Positions 35,503-46,093 of a stretch of 64,000 bases of DNA are shown piece after piece. Made by a program: the position numbers and the translations under genes. The stretch is from Flammula alnicola. Taxonomy: Eukaryota > Basidiomycota > Agaricomycetes > Agaricales > Strophariaceae. The notes under the pieces were generated by a model. The model saw only the letters and a list, made by a program, of their open reading frames with translations, was not told the origin of the DNA and searched no databases. Position 1 is the first letter of the stretch; each line of letters begins with the position of its first letter. Location: NCBI GenBank assembly GCA_015499995.1, contig JADNRV010000097.1, positions 124,001-188,000 on the forward strand, read 5' to 3'.

Positions 35503-36763
35503 ACATCCACATCATCAGATAATAGTTTCGGTGGAATTTGAAGGCGATTCTCTGCTGCGCTTTGTGTTATTCTTCCTTAGTGGCCGTTTCTGCTCCAATA
35601 CCCTAGCCCGTGTTTATACTATTTTCCACTACCTTACTCTATCTGTCCCACAACAATCTAATCTCTCTTTTTTGCATATCTAATTTTGCCCATCTGGAAT
35701 GACAACGTTCGCCTGTGCTCTTGCCTGCAGCGTACCGACTTGACCTTTGCATTTTATCCAGCAAGAAAGCTCGAAATGAAATATCACGAAGGCATTGGAC
35801 CTCGCGATCCTCACGCCATGCGCGTTTCAAGCTCTTTGTATACCCTGTTTGGCCGGCAATTTCTCCCTGTTTCCTCGAACCAAACGCGATCAAACCTGGC
35901 TTTGGCGATCTCAAGGAAAGTTTCGCATCGAAGTCGAAGCTAAGCTCGATGCCCGTGCTGCCCATGCCCCTGTTACATGAAGGTCCTCGCCACCAGTCCC
36001 CACTGCGAACATCGCTGATATCCCGATCGAAATGCACCCTTGTGGACCCTTGTAGACCCATGTGCACAGACTTGCAGTACGTATTTCCCCATGACGATTT
36101 ATATAATCTGTGTTCATTGCGATGTTATAGCGACTGCATGTCTTTAGAGGAAAGGTGAATGATACCCTCCTTTACGACATTCATCGTCAAGTAACGCGCA
36201 GCAAAGTTGGAATAATGAAGCTGATCGAAAAATCCACTTCTGAACTTCGTCGGCAGTTGCGGGGTTGTTGGGCGGAAAATCTGCTTGACTATTCTATATG
36301 AGATTATAGAGCAACGTGTATCTTGGAGACTGAAGATGTTGATGACGTTCTCCTTGAGATAGGAAGCTTATACCAAGACCACTGGAGCTGGTTCCAACTC
36401 CTCAATGGCAGTTCAGAGGGCCCATTCGTGACTCTTACACACTTATGAATTGATTGCACAGCGTTCAGTGCTGGCGTTTGTTTTACAAGGACCTGGGAAG
36501 TAGTACTTAAGTACTTGTGACCTTGAGTGCTTTCAAATTCCGGCAATTGCATGCGTCTGGTTTTTGATGCGCTTCTGATGTGGTCTTCAAAATTTCTTCC
36601 CCTTTTATCGATGCCTGTTAAGGTTGTCCGAAGATGCGGATCGCAATCACCCATCCAGGTCGTCATCAACTTGACGTTGTTATAAATACCACTCTATCGT
36701 CAGTTGGGCTAACTCCAAGTCTTTCCCTCCTCTACAACCTTTTTCTTGAACTTCGACAGTACG
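35503..36763. other. intergenic between SNF2 and GMC genes
   Basis: No gene with family features was found. The right end has a TATA box (TATAAATA, 36681-36688) for the GMC gene. Confidence 0.45.
36681..36688 (+). promoter_or_regulatory. TATA box of the GMC oxidoreductase gene
   Basis: TATAAATA is 76 bases upstream of the ATG at 36764 and is followed by a pyrimidine-rich leader. Confidence 0.5.
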
Positions 36764-39487
36764 ATGCCATTCCTGGATGTCACAGATGTTTCTCAGAAGT
36801 CCTTTGACTATGTGGTCATTGGAGGCGGGGTATGCATCTCTCACTTTCGATCCAATTTCATTGCTGAATCCTTACATATCTCAGACAGCTGGTTTGGCGC
36901 TTGCAACTCGACTCTCTGAAGAGTCTTCTGTGACCGTCCTTGTGCTGGAAGCTGGACAACCAAATCTAGATGATCCAAACATTTCCATGCCCGGCCAGTT
37001 TGGCGGGACCTTTGGAAACCCTCAGGTGTGTTTGCCGTCCTGGTGCCATATGGAATACGTAATCTCGACGAGGTTATTAGTATGACTGGGAATTCAAGAC
37101 GACCAAGCAGAAGCATTCTAATGATAAAGAATATCCCTGGGCGCGAGGAAAGGCTCTAGGTTAGTAAATTATAGCAACGCGCCATTATCCCATAAATCTC
37201 AGCTACATTCTAGGTGGTTCTTCGACTATGAACTTCTATGCCTGGATCAAACCTCCTGCTGCTGATATCGACGCTTTCGAGAAGCTCGGCAATCTGGGTT
37301 GGAACTGGGCGGAATACGAGAAATATTCCCGAAAGTCTGAGACGTAAGTTAATTGATAATACCGGCGTCTTTTTTTGCATCAATTCCAGTCTACATCTTA
37401 ATCATTCAATCGATCTTACACATGTGGCAGGTTCCACCTCCCTACAAAAGAGCAGACGGATTCCTACCCTCATACCTTCGATCCCAAATTACGAGGAACC
37501 TCTGGGCCGGTCCACGTAACCCTTGGTCCAAATGTCCACACCATCGACAAGCTGGTTCATGAATCACTAGTCAACAAAGGAGTGAAAGCCATCAAGGACC
37601 CATATGGCGGTGATGTAGGAGCTTATCCTGTCATTCGAGATTCTTTATGATTAACAAATTCCAGATTACTGGGACCTGGATTGCTTCTGCAAACCTTGAT
37701 CCGAAGACATGGTCCCGTTCTTGTTCGGCAACTGCCTACCTCCTCCCTAATCTGGGCCGCCCCAACCTTAGTGTAAGTGAGCCCTCAGGCGAGTCCCAGT
37801 TCGATACTCACCTTCCATTCTTTGAAGGTTCTCACCGACGCCCTCGTCTCGCATATTATCTTCGGCGATGCTTTGAAAGGTCAAGATCTGACAGCAACCG
37901 GGGTCGAATTTATCCATGGGGGGAAACTCTATACCGTTAAAGCCAACAAAGAAGTAATTTTAAGCGCCGGGTGAGTTCCATACTACGTTGCAGTTGCCCT
38001 CGTCGCTCAGATATCGACTAGAGCCATCAATTCTCCCAAGATTTTAGAGCTCTCGGGTATCGGTCGCCCTGACGTCGTCTCGAAGATCGGGGTCGATCTC
38101 AAACTTGACCTTCCTGGAGTCGGGGAAAACGTCCAAGAACATTCATTTGTTGGAGTCTCCTACGAACTGAATCCTAATACACCTCATGAAACCTTCGATC
38201 GCATGGCTGACCCAGTTTATGCGGCCAAGGCAAAGGAACTCTAGTTGAGTCAGCACTTCGACTAAGTATTTCGTCTCTTACAGTTCATTTCAGTGCCCAA
38301 GGCCAAGGCATTCATCGAGTTGGAATTACGTCATTCTCATACATTCCACTATCCTCCGCCAATGCAGATGTGGCTTCCTCTGTAATCGATAAAGCGGAGA
38401 AAGAGGTAAAGGCGCGAAAGGAGGGCGGACTTTTACCACCTGGCCTAGCCGAACAGTTTGAGCTCCAGCTCTCATTGTTCCGGGATGATACGGTTCCTGA
38501 CCTCGAAATCGTCGCCTTCCCTGCCTTTTTCACGGGGATCAGTAAGCCACTTATGGTCCTAGCGATGCCTTACCCTTTGACAAACTTTTTCATAAGGTAA
38601 ACCTGAGTTAGGAAAGAGCTACGTTACCATGCTTGTCATGTTGAATCACCCATTCTCGCGTGGTTCTATTGTAAGCCTTCTTATCCTACGAATTTTGGGA
38701 TAGTCTATATCAACTAATGTGAATTATTTTAGCATGCGAAAAGCAAAGATCCTAAAGTTCATCCGGAGATAGACCCGCACTATTTCGAATGGGACGCCGG
38801 TACGTTATTCCGGCTTATTCGCATTGATATTCTGTCTCAATAATCCTACTCAAGACATCGAGATCTTGGTTCAGCAAATCAAGTACCTTCGTACCTTGCA
38901 CGAGGTAGAACCATGGAAATCGGGTGTCGTTCGCGAGGTCGACCCTGGCCCGAGTTCCTTGGCGGATTCAGACCTCCAAGGTGACTGCGTTTCCTAATGA
39001 AAATATACAGTTTTGCTGATTCACCATCAACGCAAATGCAGATTATATCAAGAACCACCTTTCCTCGACTTGGCGTATGTTCAAATACTTATAATGCTCG
39101 AAATTCCTGATTCTTAGGTAATATCTCAGACACTGTTGGCAGCTGTTCTATGCTTCCAAGGGATAAACAAGGCGTTGTTGATCCAACGCTGAAGGTAAGA
39201 CGACGACTCATGACTAGAAATTCATTATCCCTTAACGCAACTTAGGTGTATGGCACCACAAATTTGCGCGTTGTCGATCTTTCTATTGTTCCTCTCCATA
39301 TAGCTGCACACACCCAAGGTCCGCATATTCATATTCAATTGTCTCCTTTTACTCATTTCAACGTCTAGCGACTGCGTACGTTATCGGAGAAAAAGGTAAG
39401 AATTCCGTCACCTACACGTGGACGTCTTCGACTGATACTTTCCGTCCTGTAGCTGCGGATTTGATTAAAGATACCCTAAGGAAATAG
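36764..39487 (+). CDS. GMC-family FAD oxidoreductase (alcohol oxidase/choline dehydrogenase-like)
   Basis: GMC enzymes are FAD-dependent oxidases or dehydrogenases of alcohols and sugars, and in fungi they often supply peroxide to peroxidases. The protein begins MPFLDVTDVSQKSFDYVVIG. The FAD-binding GGGTAGLALATRLSE is split by an intron after GGG. Then come GGSSTMNFYAWIKP (signature 1), VILSAGAINSPKILELSGIG (signature 2) and the C-terminal HTVGSCSMLPRDKQG. The segment VVDLSIVPLHIAAHTQATAY carries the second catalytic His. No signal peptide is seen, so it may be intracellular. About 12 introns, some with non-consensus donors (GTTGAG). All frames can be joined; stop is at 39487 after IKDTLRK. 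Substrate cannot be inferred. Confidence 0.9.
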
Positions 39488-39839
39488 AGATATTGGAGTG
39501 AGCAGACTGTGATCGACTTAGTTGGAATTTTGTACAAAGTATCAAATAGCGAATAGGAAACCTGTAGCTTGAAATCTCCAAGACGAATATCTTCGCATTC
39601 AACACAGGGCAGAAAAGATAAATTTGAAACACGTTACAATTTTTTTCGTACAGACGCGTGTCCTACAAGAAAGTAAACGGCTACTTATTTTGATATGCAA
39701 ATAGAAACGATAGGCGTCCGCTAAACCTAGAGCCCGCTGCCCGCATCATACAAAGGGGAAAAGAAATCTGAGATGATGAAAAGACGACGACTGAGGATAA
39801 GGAAGACGAATTTTGCGTTGGAAAATGTCGTCGGATCTT

Positions 39840-40720
39840 TCAGTCGTGATCACGGTCGTTGCCGTCATCTCCACCATGGCGGCGCCTGTCGTGGTCACGG
39901 TCGTTACCGTCGTCTCCACCGTGGCGGCGCCTATCGTGGTCGCGGTCTGTGCCATCGTCGCCACCATGGCGGCGCCTGTCGTGGTCGCGGTCTGTGCCAT
40001 CGTCACCACCATGGCGGCGTCTGTCGTGATCGCGGTCGGTGCCATCGTCTCCACCATGGCGGCGTCTATCGTGATCACGGTCGGTGCCGTCATCACCACC
40101 ATGACGGCGAGCCTCGAGCTGTCCGCGCCTGTCGTGGTCAGGGTCGGTGCCGTCGTCACCACCATGGCGGCGCCTGTCGTGGTCGCGGTCGGTGCCGTCA
40201 TCTCCACCATGGCGGCGTCTGTCGTGATCGCGGTCGGTGCCATCGTCTCCACCGTGGCGGCGCCTATCATGGTCGCGGTCGGTGCCATCGTCTCCACCAT
40301 GGCGGCGCCTATCGTGGTCGCGATCGGTGCCATCGTCTCCACCGTGGCGGCGAGCCTCAAGCTCTCCGCGCCTGTCGTGGTCACGGTCGTTGCCATCATC
40401 TCCACCATGGCGGCGCCTGTCGTGGTCGCGATCGTTGCCGTCATCTCCACCATGGCGGCGTCTGTCGTGGTCGCGGTCGGTGCCATCGTCTCCACCGTGG
40501 CGGCGTCTATCGTGGTCACGGTCGGTGCCGTCATCACCACCGTGACGGCGAGCCTCGAGCTGTCCGCGCCTGTCGTGGTCGGGGTCGGTGCCATCGTCTC
40601 CACCATGGCGGCGTCTGTCGTGGTCGGGGTCGGTGCCATCGTCTCCACCGTGGCGGCGCCTATCGTGGTCGCGGTCGGTCCCGTCATCGCCACCGTGGCG
40701 GCGTGCTTCGATTCCGAACG
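39840..40720. repeat. 45-bp tandem repeat array, 18 units
   Basis: The 45-bp unit encodes RRHGGDDGTDRDHDR on the minus strand. Because 45 is a multiple of three, other frames on both strands also stay open across the array; they lack a signal peptide and are judged shadows. Confidence 0.9.
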
Positions 40721-40901
40721 GTTGCCTTACGGAAAGAGGCTCGCCTCTAGCAGCCAAAGCAGTTGCACCCTGAGGAATAACCTAGCTTCATGATTTAGAC
40801 TTGTCCTGAAATTGAATAGTAGAGCTACTTACAGGGATGGCATTGGAAACCGCGAAAATGGCAGCGAGAATGAATGCGACGAAGCTCTTGCTGAATTGCA
40901 T
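39840..40901 (-). CDS. secreted protein of eighteen 15-residue Arg/His/Asp repeats, possible Kex2-processed precursor
   Basis: Exon 1 (40833-40901) is a complete signal peptide, MQFSKSFVAFILAAIFAVSN-AIP. Exon 2 (39840-40769) follows a GTAAGT/CCTCAG intron. After a short linker (GATALAARGEPLSVRQPFGI) come eighteen copies of RRHGGDDGTDRDHDR with only T/N and R/P variation. They form blocks of 3, 4, 5 and 6 units separated by RG(Q/E)LEA. Every unit junction presents three arginines, a possible Kex2-type processing site, as in Kex2-processed repeat proteins and some fungal peptide precursors. The units have no Cys, Tyr or Trp, and are highly charged. A non-processed hydrophilic wall or matrix protein is the main alternative. 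Convergent with the GMC gene. Confidence 0.75.
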
Positions 40902-43706
40902 TGCTGTAAGAGTCGGTGGTTTTTGGTTTGGTAAACAGAGAGAGCTGGCGAGTTATTTATGCGAAGACGAGTTGAAGACGAGTACGAAACTGGAGAAAAT
41001 AAAGAGGGAGTTGCCTCCTCTTTATACGCGTAGAAATTCTCTGAGATATTATTAGGACCTGTAAGTATATTTCTCTTTTCTCTCAGTGAGCTTGGCATCG
41101 AGAATAGACACTTCCCTGTTACACAAGTTGGTTGCAATAATAGACACGAGTAGAATGCCAAGAAGTGAAAACCTAATGGTTTAAAGGTTCCCACTACAAT
41201 GAACAAGTTTTGATGGGATTGGCGCATATCCAGCAGCAGTGAGTGCATCGACCGCAATGCGGAAGGCTTTGTGCAAGGCTGTCAAGTCTGCTGACAGATA
41301 CCGAATACTGCGAGAATAATCAAGCGGGTACATCCTCGACGAGCACGAACCCATCAAGCAGACAAATTTGGCGGGATATTAGAAATTTCATGGCATGACC
41401 ACCAGGTTTAAATGAGAAGGAATTTCCACGCACTCGATAATGAGGAATTGCGACACAATTCCCCAAAATTCCGTGTGTCATCCTTGACAATAACATGATC
41501 CTAAGAGCTACCAAGAGGACTGCGGAGCTGCGCTTTGGGAACATTGATCATCTGTAGGAGAGTAGGCCAAGTCCTTCCCATGGTTGTATCCACCTCGAAT
41601 GACATCGATTGAGGAGCGATGGCGCCAAGCGAGCAGTGAAGTAAATTTACGCAAGGACCTTAAATATGGACACGGGAAAGCACAACTTCCGGATTGCACA
41701 GGACCAACTAGCAAGATGGCTAATGGAGAGCCGAACGGATTCACAGAAGATGGGGCGTAAATTTCAGGCAACAGAGAGCAAAAGTAACGCCATTCGATTT
41801 GGTCTCAGAGAGATCAGACGCTATCTTCGTCGACAGTCCGACGATTCCAAAAGATGCGCTTGCTTGTTGGTACTAAACTCGATCAACATTCCGGCGGACG
41901 CATTGGTGGTCTAAAAATTGAAAGCCGAAGCGCAGCAAAAGAGACGCCAATCTGCCATATGCAAACGTGCTTGTAAACACCGTCAGCCAAGCCTCGGGAA
42001 GGGAAATAACCTTAAAATACTGTCCGGATTGACGGTCTTCTCGGTAAAGTTCTCGCACGGAACGGAATAAAAACCACAGTTGTGGACCCGAGCGTGTGTA
42101 ATGCAAGTGATCATCTGTCTTATCAGATAACTATAAACAGCTGTCTTTATCCCTTGGTTGTTTTAATGCTCACCAGCGACAGGGGAATAAAAGGCTATTT
42201 CGAGGACCTCCAGAGAAACGGGCGTGAACCGGTTGCCGGGTACCTGGGTTACATGCCTACAGCCTTAGATCTATCCCAGAAGGTCTAATCCGAGCTGTAA
42301 GATGTCCAAAGCGCAGTAGGAAGACTAGAGGGGCAAGAAATATGAGGAGAGGATTCAGGAAGAGCTCACGGACGACGTCGGAGAAAGATGCAAAGTTTAG
42401 GTGGCGCTTGTTGCAAAATTTAGCACCCGCAAAGTCGCACGCACGGTGACGCTGGGTTCGTTCACGTGGATATAAACACTCGGCTCTGTCGTTTATGCCA
42501 AGTCAAGGCCACGGCTTTTGACATTTTGACGGAGTTTCCATCAAGCCTCGGCTCGGAGTTCCTCAAAGCACGCCAATCAGGGCAGAGAACACAGGAGAAA
42601 ACCTAAGTTGCTTTCGAACCCGACTATTTTTAGGATACGAAAGCCTACGAAACCGATAGAATCCCCCCGCACCGATGTATCCCACGAAGTCGAGCTGAAT
42701 TACTGGTAAGCTATTCCAACCCTATGGATATTATTGAAGGTCTTCAGACGATCGGTACCTGCAACGGCTACCGACGCCCTACGCGGAATATAGTCATTGA
42801 CCCGTTAACGGGCGACCTCGACTCGACCATGCTCTCTTGAAAGTGAAGAAAATCACAACACCGCAAAATCTTGGCAAAACCACACCGCAACGTGGGGTTA
42901 ACTTCGAACTAGATTTAACTCCCTTGTGTGAGCTCAATTCAACCTGAAATTACAATAAATTCCGATTTCTTAATCTCCTGACTATAACCTCGAATGAATT
43001 CAGAAGCGCAGCTTCTTTCAGTTCGGATGACCATGACTTGGCTTATCAAAAGGTCTCCGTGGACCCAAGCAGGACCAAGTGCAGTACGTGAGAGGACAGG
43101 TTTGTCCATTTACCAGATTCTGGGGCACCCCAACTGGATACATTTCGATCCTGACTATAGGTGAGGGAAGATGTACACCAGACTAGCACAACTGATTCAG
43201 TTTTGCAATTCTTGGCCTAAATTTCGTGAGCAAAAACGCAAACGAGGACCCAGTACCATGTGTTCCATAGAGCAATGCGGTCGACCGTATCAAAAGGGAT
43301 GCGACATGTGTAGCCCCTATTCCCCACGTAGCACCGCGCGTTGGCCAGACCATTGACAAGTCATCTCCGCTGCTCATCCTTTAGAGAGAAATTGTACATG
43401 TGCCTTAACCTTGATTGAGAGCATTGATGCTCGACTCGGAGTGTAAAGTATGTAATCGAAGTCAAGAACTGAATTCATCTTCAAGTTATAGCCCTGACAG
43501 CCATCGAACATGAGGCGCTTTACATTCTGGGGGACGGTGAGTGACGGGCGCTTTGCGGCCTTGCTGAGGCCGCATTCCAGGCACTGGCACAACGCGCCGC
43601 AGACCATTCCTCGCTCTTAGCCCGTACGGGTATAAAGTAAAGGCGTGCTGATACATGATACCTGCAAGCGTCTGAAAAAGCTCTTCCACTCGCGCTCAGC
43701 CCCATC
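40902..43706. other. 2.8-kb region with no supported gene
   Basis: Only short unrelated ORFs occur on either strand, none with a recognisable domain or joinable exons. I saw no terminal repeats or target duplications. The right end holds TATAAAG at 43631-43637, the likely TATA box of the gene at 43707. Confidence 0.4.
40954..40961 (-). promoter_or_regulatory. TATA-like box of the repeat-protein gene
   Basis: CATAAATA on the minus strand, about 55 bases upstream of the ATG at 40901. Confidence 0.45.
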
Positions 43707-44223
43707 ATGAAGTTCACGACCTTGACATCGTTCACGACACTCCTCGTTCTGGCGCTTCCAGTCTTTGCGCAAGTCGATCCTGCAAGCAGTACCGACAATG
43801 CAAGCTTGACTATCGAACCTATCCCCACAGATAGTACGGACACTGCCGGCATTCCCTCTCCGACGTTTGTCTTTGCTGAACTATCTTTTTTATGCACTGT
43901 TTTCTAAACCGATCCTCAGCGACACCCCTGCCACTGACAGCACCGCCACGGACAGTACCGTCGATGTTACCACATCAATTACCACATCAGCTAGCGCATC
44001 CGTCACCAGCACCCTCACAACACCTTCCACAATCTCGCGAATAACACCAGTTACTACTACACCTCCGAAGTCAACATCATCATCCACATCCACGAGGCTG
44101 GTTAGTTCCCCAAGCTCGACGGTATCTGTCAGCCAGAATGGTGCCCTCCCAACTATGGTGACGAAGGTGGATCAAATGGTTGTCGGCGTCTTCGCAGGTG
44201 TAATGGCTGCCATCGTTCTTTGA
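43707..44223 (+). CDS. Ser/Thr-rich secreted protein, probable GPI anchor, 153 aa
   Basis: Exon 1 (43707-43864) encodes a signal peptide (MKFTTLTSFTTLLVLALPVF-AQ). Exon 2 (43920-44223) joins in frame if the donor GTTTGT is used. The mature part is almost entirely Ser, Thr, Pro and Ala (TSITTSASASVTSTLTTPST), as in heavily O-mannosylated wall proteins. The C-terminus is a hydrophobic tail (MVVGVFAGVMAAIVL) after a small-residue site (NGALP), typical of GPI attachment. A TATA box is about 70 bases upstream. Small proteins of this composition are common in basidiomycetes, and function is not known. Confidence 0.75.
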
Positions 44224-44892
44224 GAACGAGAGCATTGGATATCCAGCTTCCACGTCGTCTTCATGTAACATGGACTACATGTACTCCCTTTTAGAAAATA
44301 AGGACAATTTCGGACGGTTGGCTTTGAGTGGACTGATCAATATATTTTCATTTGGGAGTAATTTACGCGAATATATTGTAACTCGAGATCTTAGTAACAT
44401 ACAACCGTAGAGGTATACTTTACATATGCATAATGTCTTCGCGAAGTTCTGGCCTCCACATACCGGGTTTGATCAAATCCTTGTGGGCGCCTTTTCCGCG
44501 CAATCTGGGTTATTTTTAGCCGGCTGCTAAATATAGTGCACTCTCTTTCGTCAGGTTTTTCATTCGGTGTAATCCTGCTTCCCTACGCATTCTCCTGAAT
44601 TCTTAGTTCTGCGAGTCCTGGCCTTCTGGAATCCGTCGCGTCGAATCTTCAATACAGCTTCAATTTCCACCCCTATAAACACGCGACCGGAACTCCATCC
44701 TCCAATAAAACGGCGATTTACGGTGATTTCGGAACAATGACAGTCACGACGTCGCTGTGAGTCAGTGTGACAGTTTCGCAGGACCCTGACACGCTGTACA
44801 CATGACGTGTTCGACACCCCTTGTGCTTTTGGAGTCTGGACAATCAAATTTCTGTGCCAGTGGTCAAACTCTACAATCAACCCTTTTACATA
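44224..44892. other. intergenic, no gene seen
   Basis: A/T-rich 3' flank of the GPI-type gene, leading into the inverted-repeat element. No ORF of interest was seen. Confidence 0.5.
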
Positions 44893-44901
44893 TACCAAGC
44901 T
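44893..44901 (+). repeat. 9-bp target-site duplication, left
   Basis: TACCAAGCT, repeated exactly at 45560-45568 beyond the right end of the inverted-repeat element. Confidence 0.8.
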
Positions 44902-45559
44902 CAGGCTCCTAACCAGCCGTCGTTGGGTGTTCTATATCTACGAGGGATGTGATTTTCGGAAGTGATTTGTAATACATGAGCTTAAGTTTGGACGAACACC
45001 CAACGACGGCTGGCACATAATGTCAGCCACAGCCGTGTGAACTGCTGACACACACACCAATTTCCACTGAAATAAAGTCTCGTCCTTCATGTACACAAGG
45101 TAGAAACACATATAAAATTTATACAAGTGAATTTGAGGGCACTTGGTATCACTCTCCTTCAAGTATAATTTTTTCAGGCTCTTAATCTCTACCCAATGGA
45201 AAGATACCACCTGAAAGCCTGGTGCAGCAACGAAATCTGGCCCTCACAAGGTCCATCCCTCTTTCTGAGGCGAGGAAAAAAATTCTGCGGATACAATATA
45301 TATTAGTAAGTGCCTGGGGAATGTTTTTATATTTTTCCTGAGGCTGCTTTGCCTCCGTAGCCATCGTCCTCGAGGTTGGTTGTTGTGAAAGAGACCTGTG
45401 TGTCAGCAGTTCACACGGCTGTGGCTGACATTATGTGCCAGCCGTCGTTGGGTGTTCGTCCAAACTTAAGCTCATGTATTACAAATCACTTTCGAAAATC
45501 ACATAGAATCACATCCCGCGTAGATATAGAACACCCAACGACGGCTGGTTAGGAGCCTG
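44902..45559. mobile_element. Mutator-like non-autonomous element, 658 bp, long TIRs and 9-bp TSD
   Basis: Both ends read CAGGCTCCTAACCAGCCGTC inward. The inverted arms (44902-about 45055 and about 45397-45559) match over roughly 155 bases, apart from a short insertion in the right arm. A 9-bp direct repeat TACCAAGCT flanks the element at 44893-44901 and 45560-45568, the duplication length typical of Mutator-like elements. Each arm is itself a palindrome: CCAGCCGTCGTTGGGTGTTC appears four times in alternating orientation (44913, 44994, 45438, 45529). The central 340 bp contain a 60-codon minus-strand frame (45182-45364) with no recognised family, and no transposase. Confidence 0.85.
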
Positions 45560-45568
45560 TACCAAGCT

Positions 45569-46093
45569 GCCATACGTGCAAGATGACGTTTGCATGGGCT
45601 CCTTCAGACTGCTTGAAGACCAGCACTACTAAATATACGCACCGACAACTGTTTTATATTATTTTTACATTTTCGGATGTCATGTTTATCGCCGTGTGGC
45701 GGTCGAAATTCTCACGTACTAATGTTGGTTCACGGCGACAGTCACGTATTTTTCTCTTCTCTGAGACCTCGTATGGATAGGTTTGAGCATATTCTATAGC
45801 ACCTTGAACACCCTTTGCAAGCGTAGGGCAGCGTCTGTGAGGCTTTGAAAGATTTAAGGAAAACCGTAACATTGTTTGTTTTCTTATTGTGTTGATGATC
45901 TGTCATTCAAATTTCCCATTTGGGTCCTTCGCGACAGCGAGCTACACGGTGCGGTGTTGTAGTAATTCTTCACTTTCTCGACGTTCTCTCTCATTCCTTT
46001 TTGCTGGCCATCTCCTCTCAGCTCCTCTCTCGCCCTTTGAGACCTGGGGCCATCCTCTCACTTTCTTTATAGTTCCCTTCGTTTCTCTCCAGA
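45569..46093. other. promoter region of KRE6 copy 2
   Basis: No gene. The last 150 bases are rich in CTCTC/TTCTC tracts, a common fungal pyrimidine-rich leader, before the ATG at 46094. Confidence 0.45.

Noticed and set aside
39060..39140. Loss of the GMC catalytic histidine (reads as Asp in the simple frame)
   Set aside because: Using the ATCTCAG acceptor gives TWHTVGSCSM, with His present.
39773..40793. Long plus-strand ORFs across the 45-bp repeats (325-326 codons)
   Set aside because: They are open only because the repeat length is a multiple of three. The minus frame has the signal peptide, intron and TATA box.
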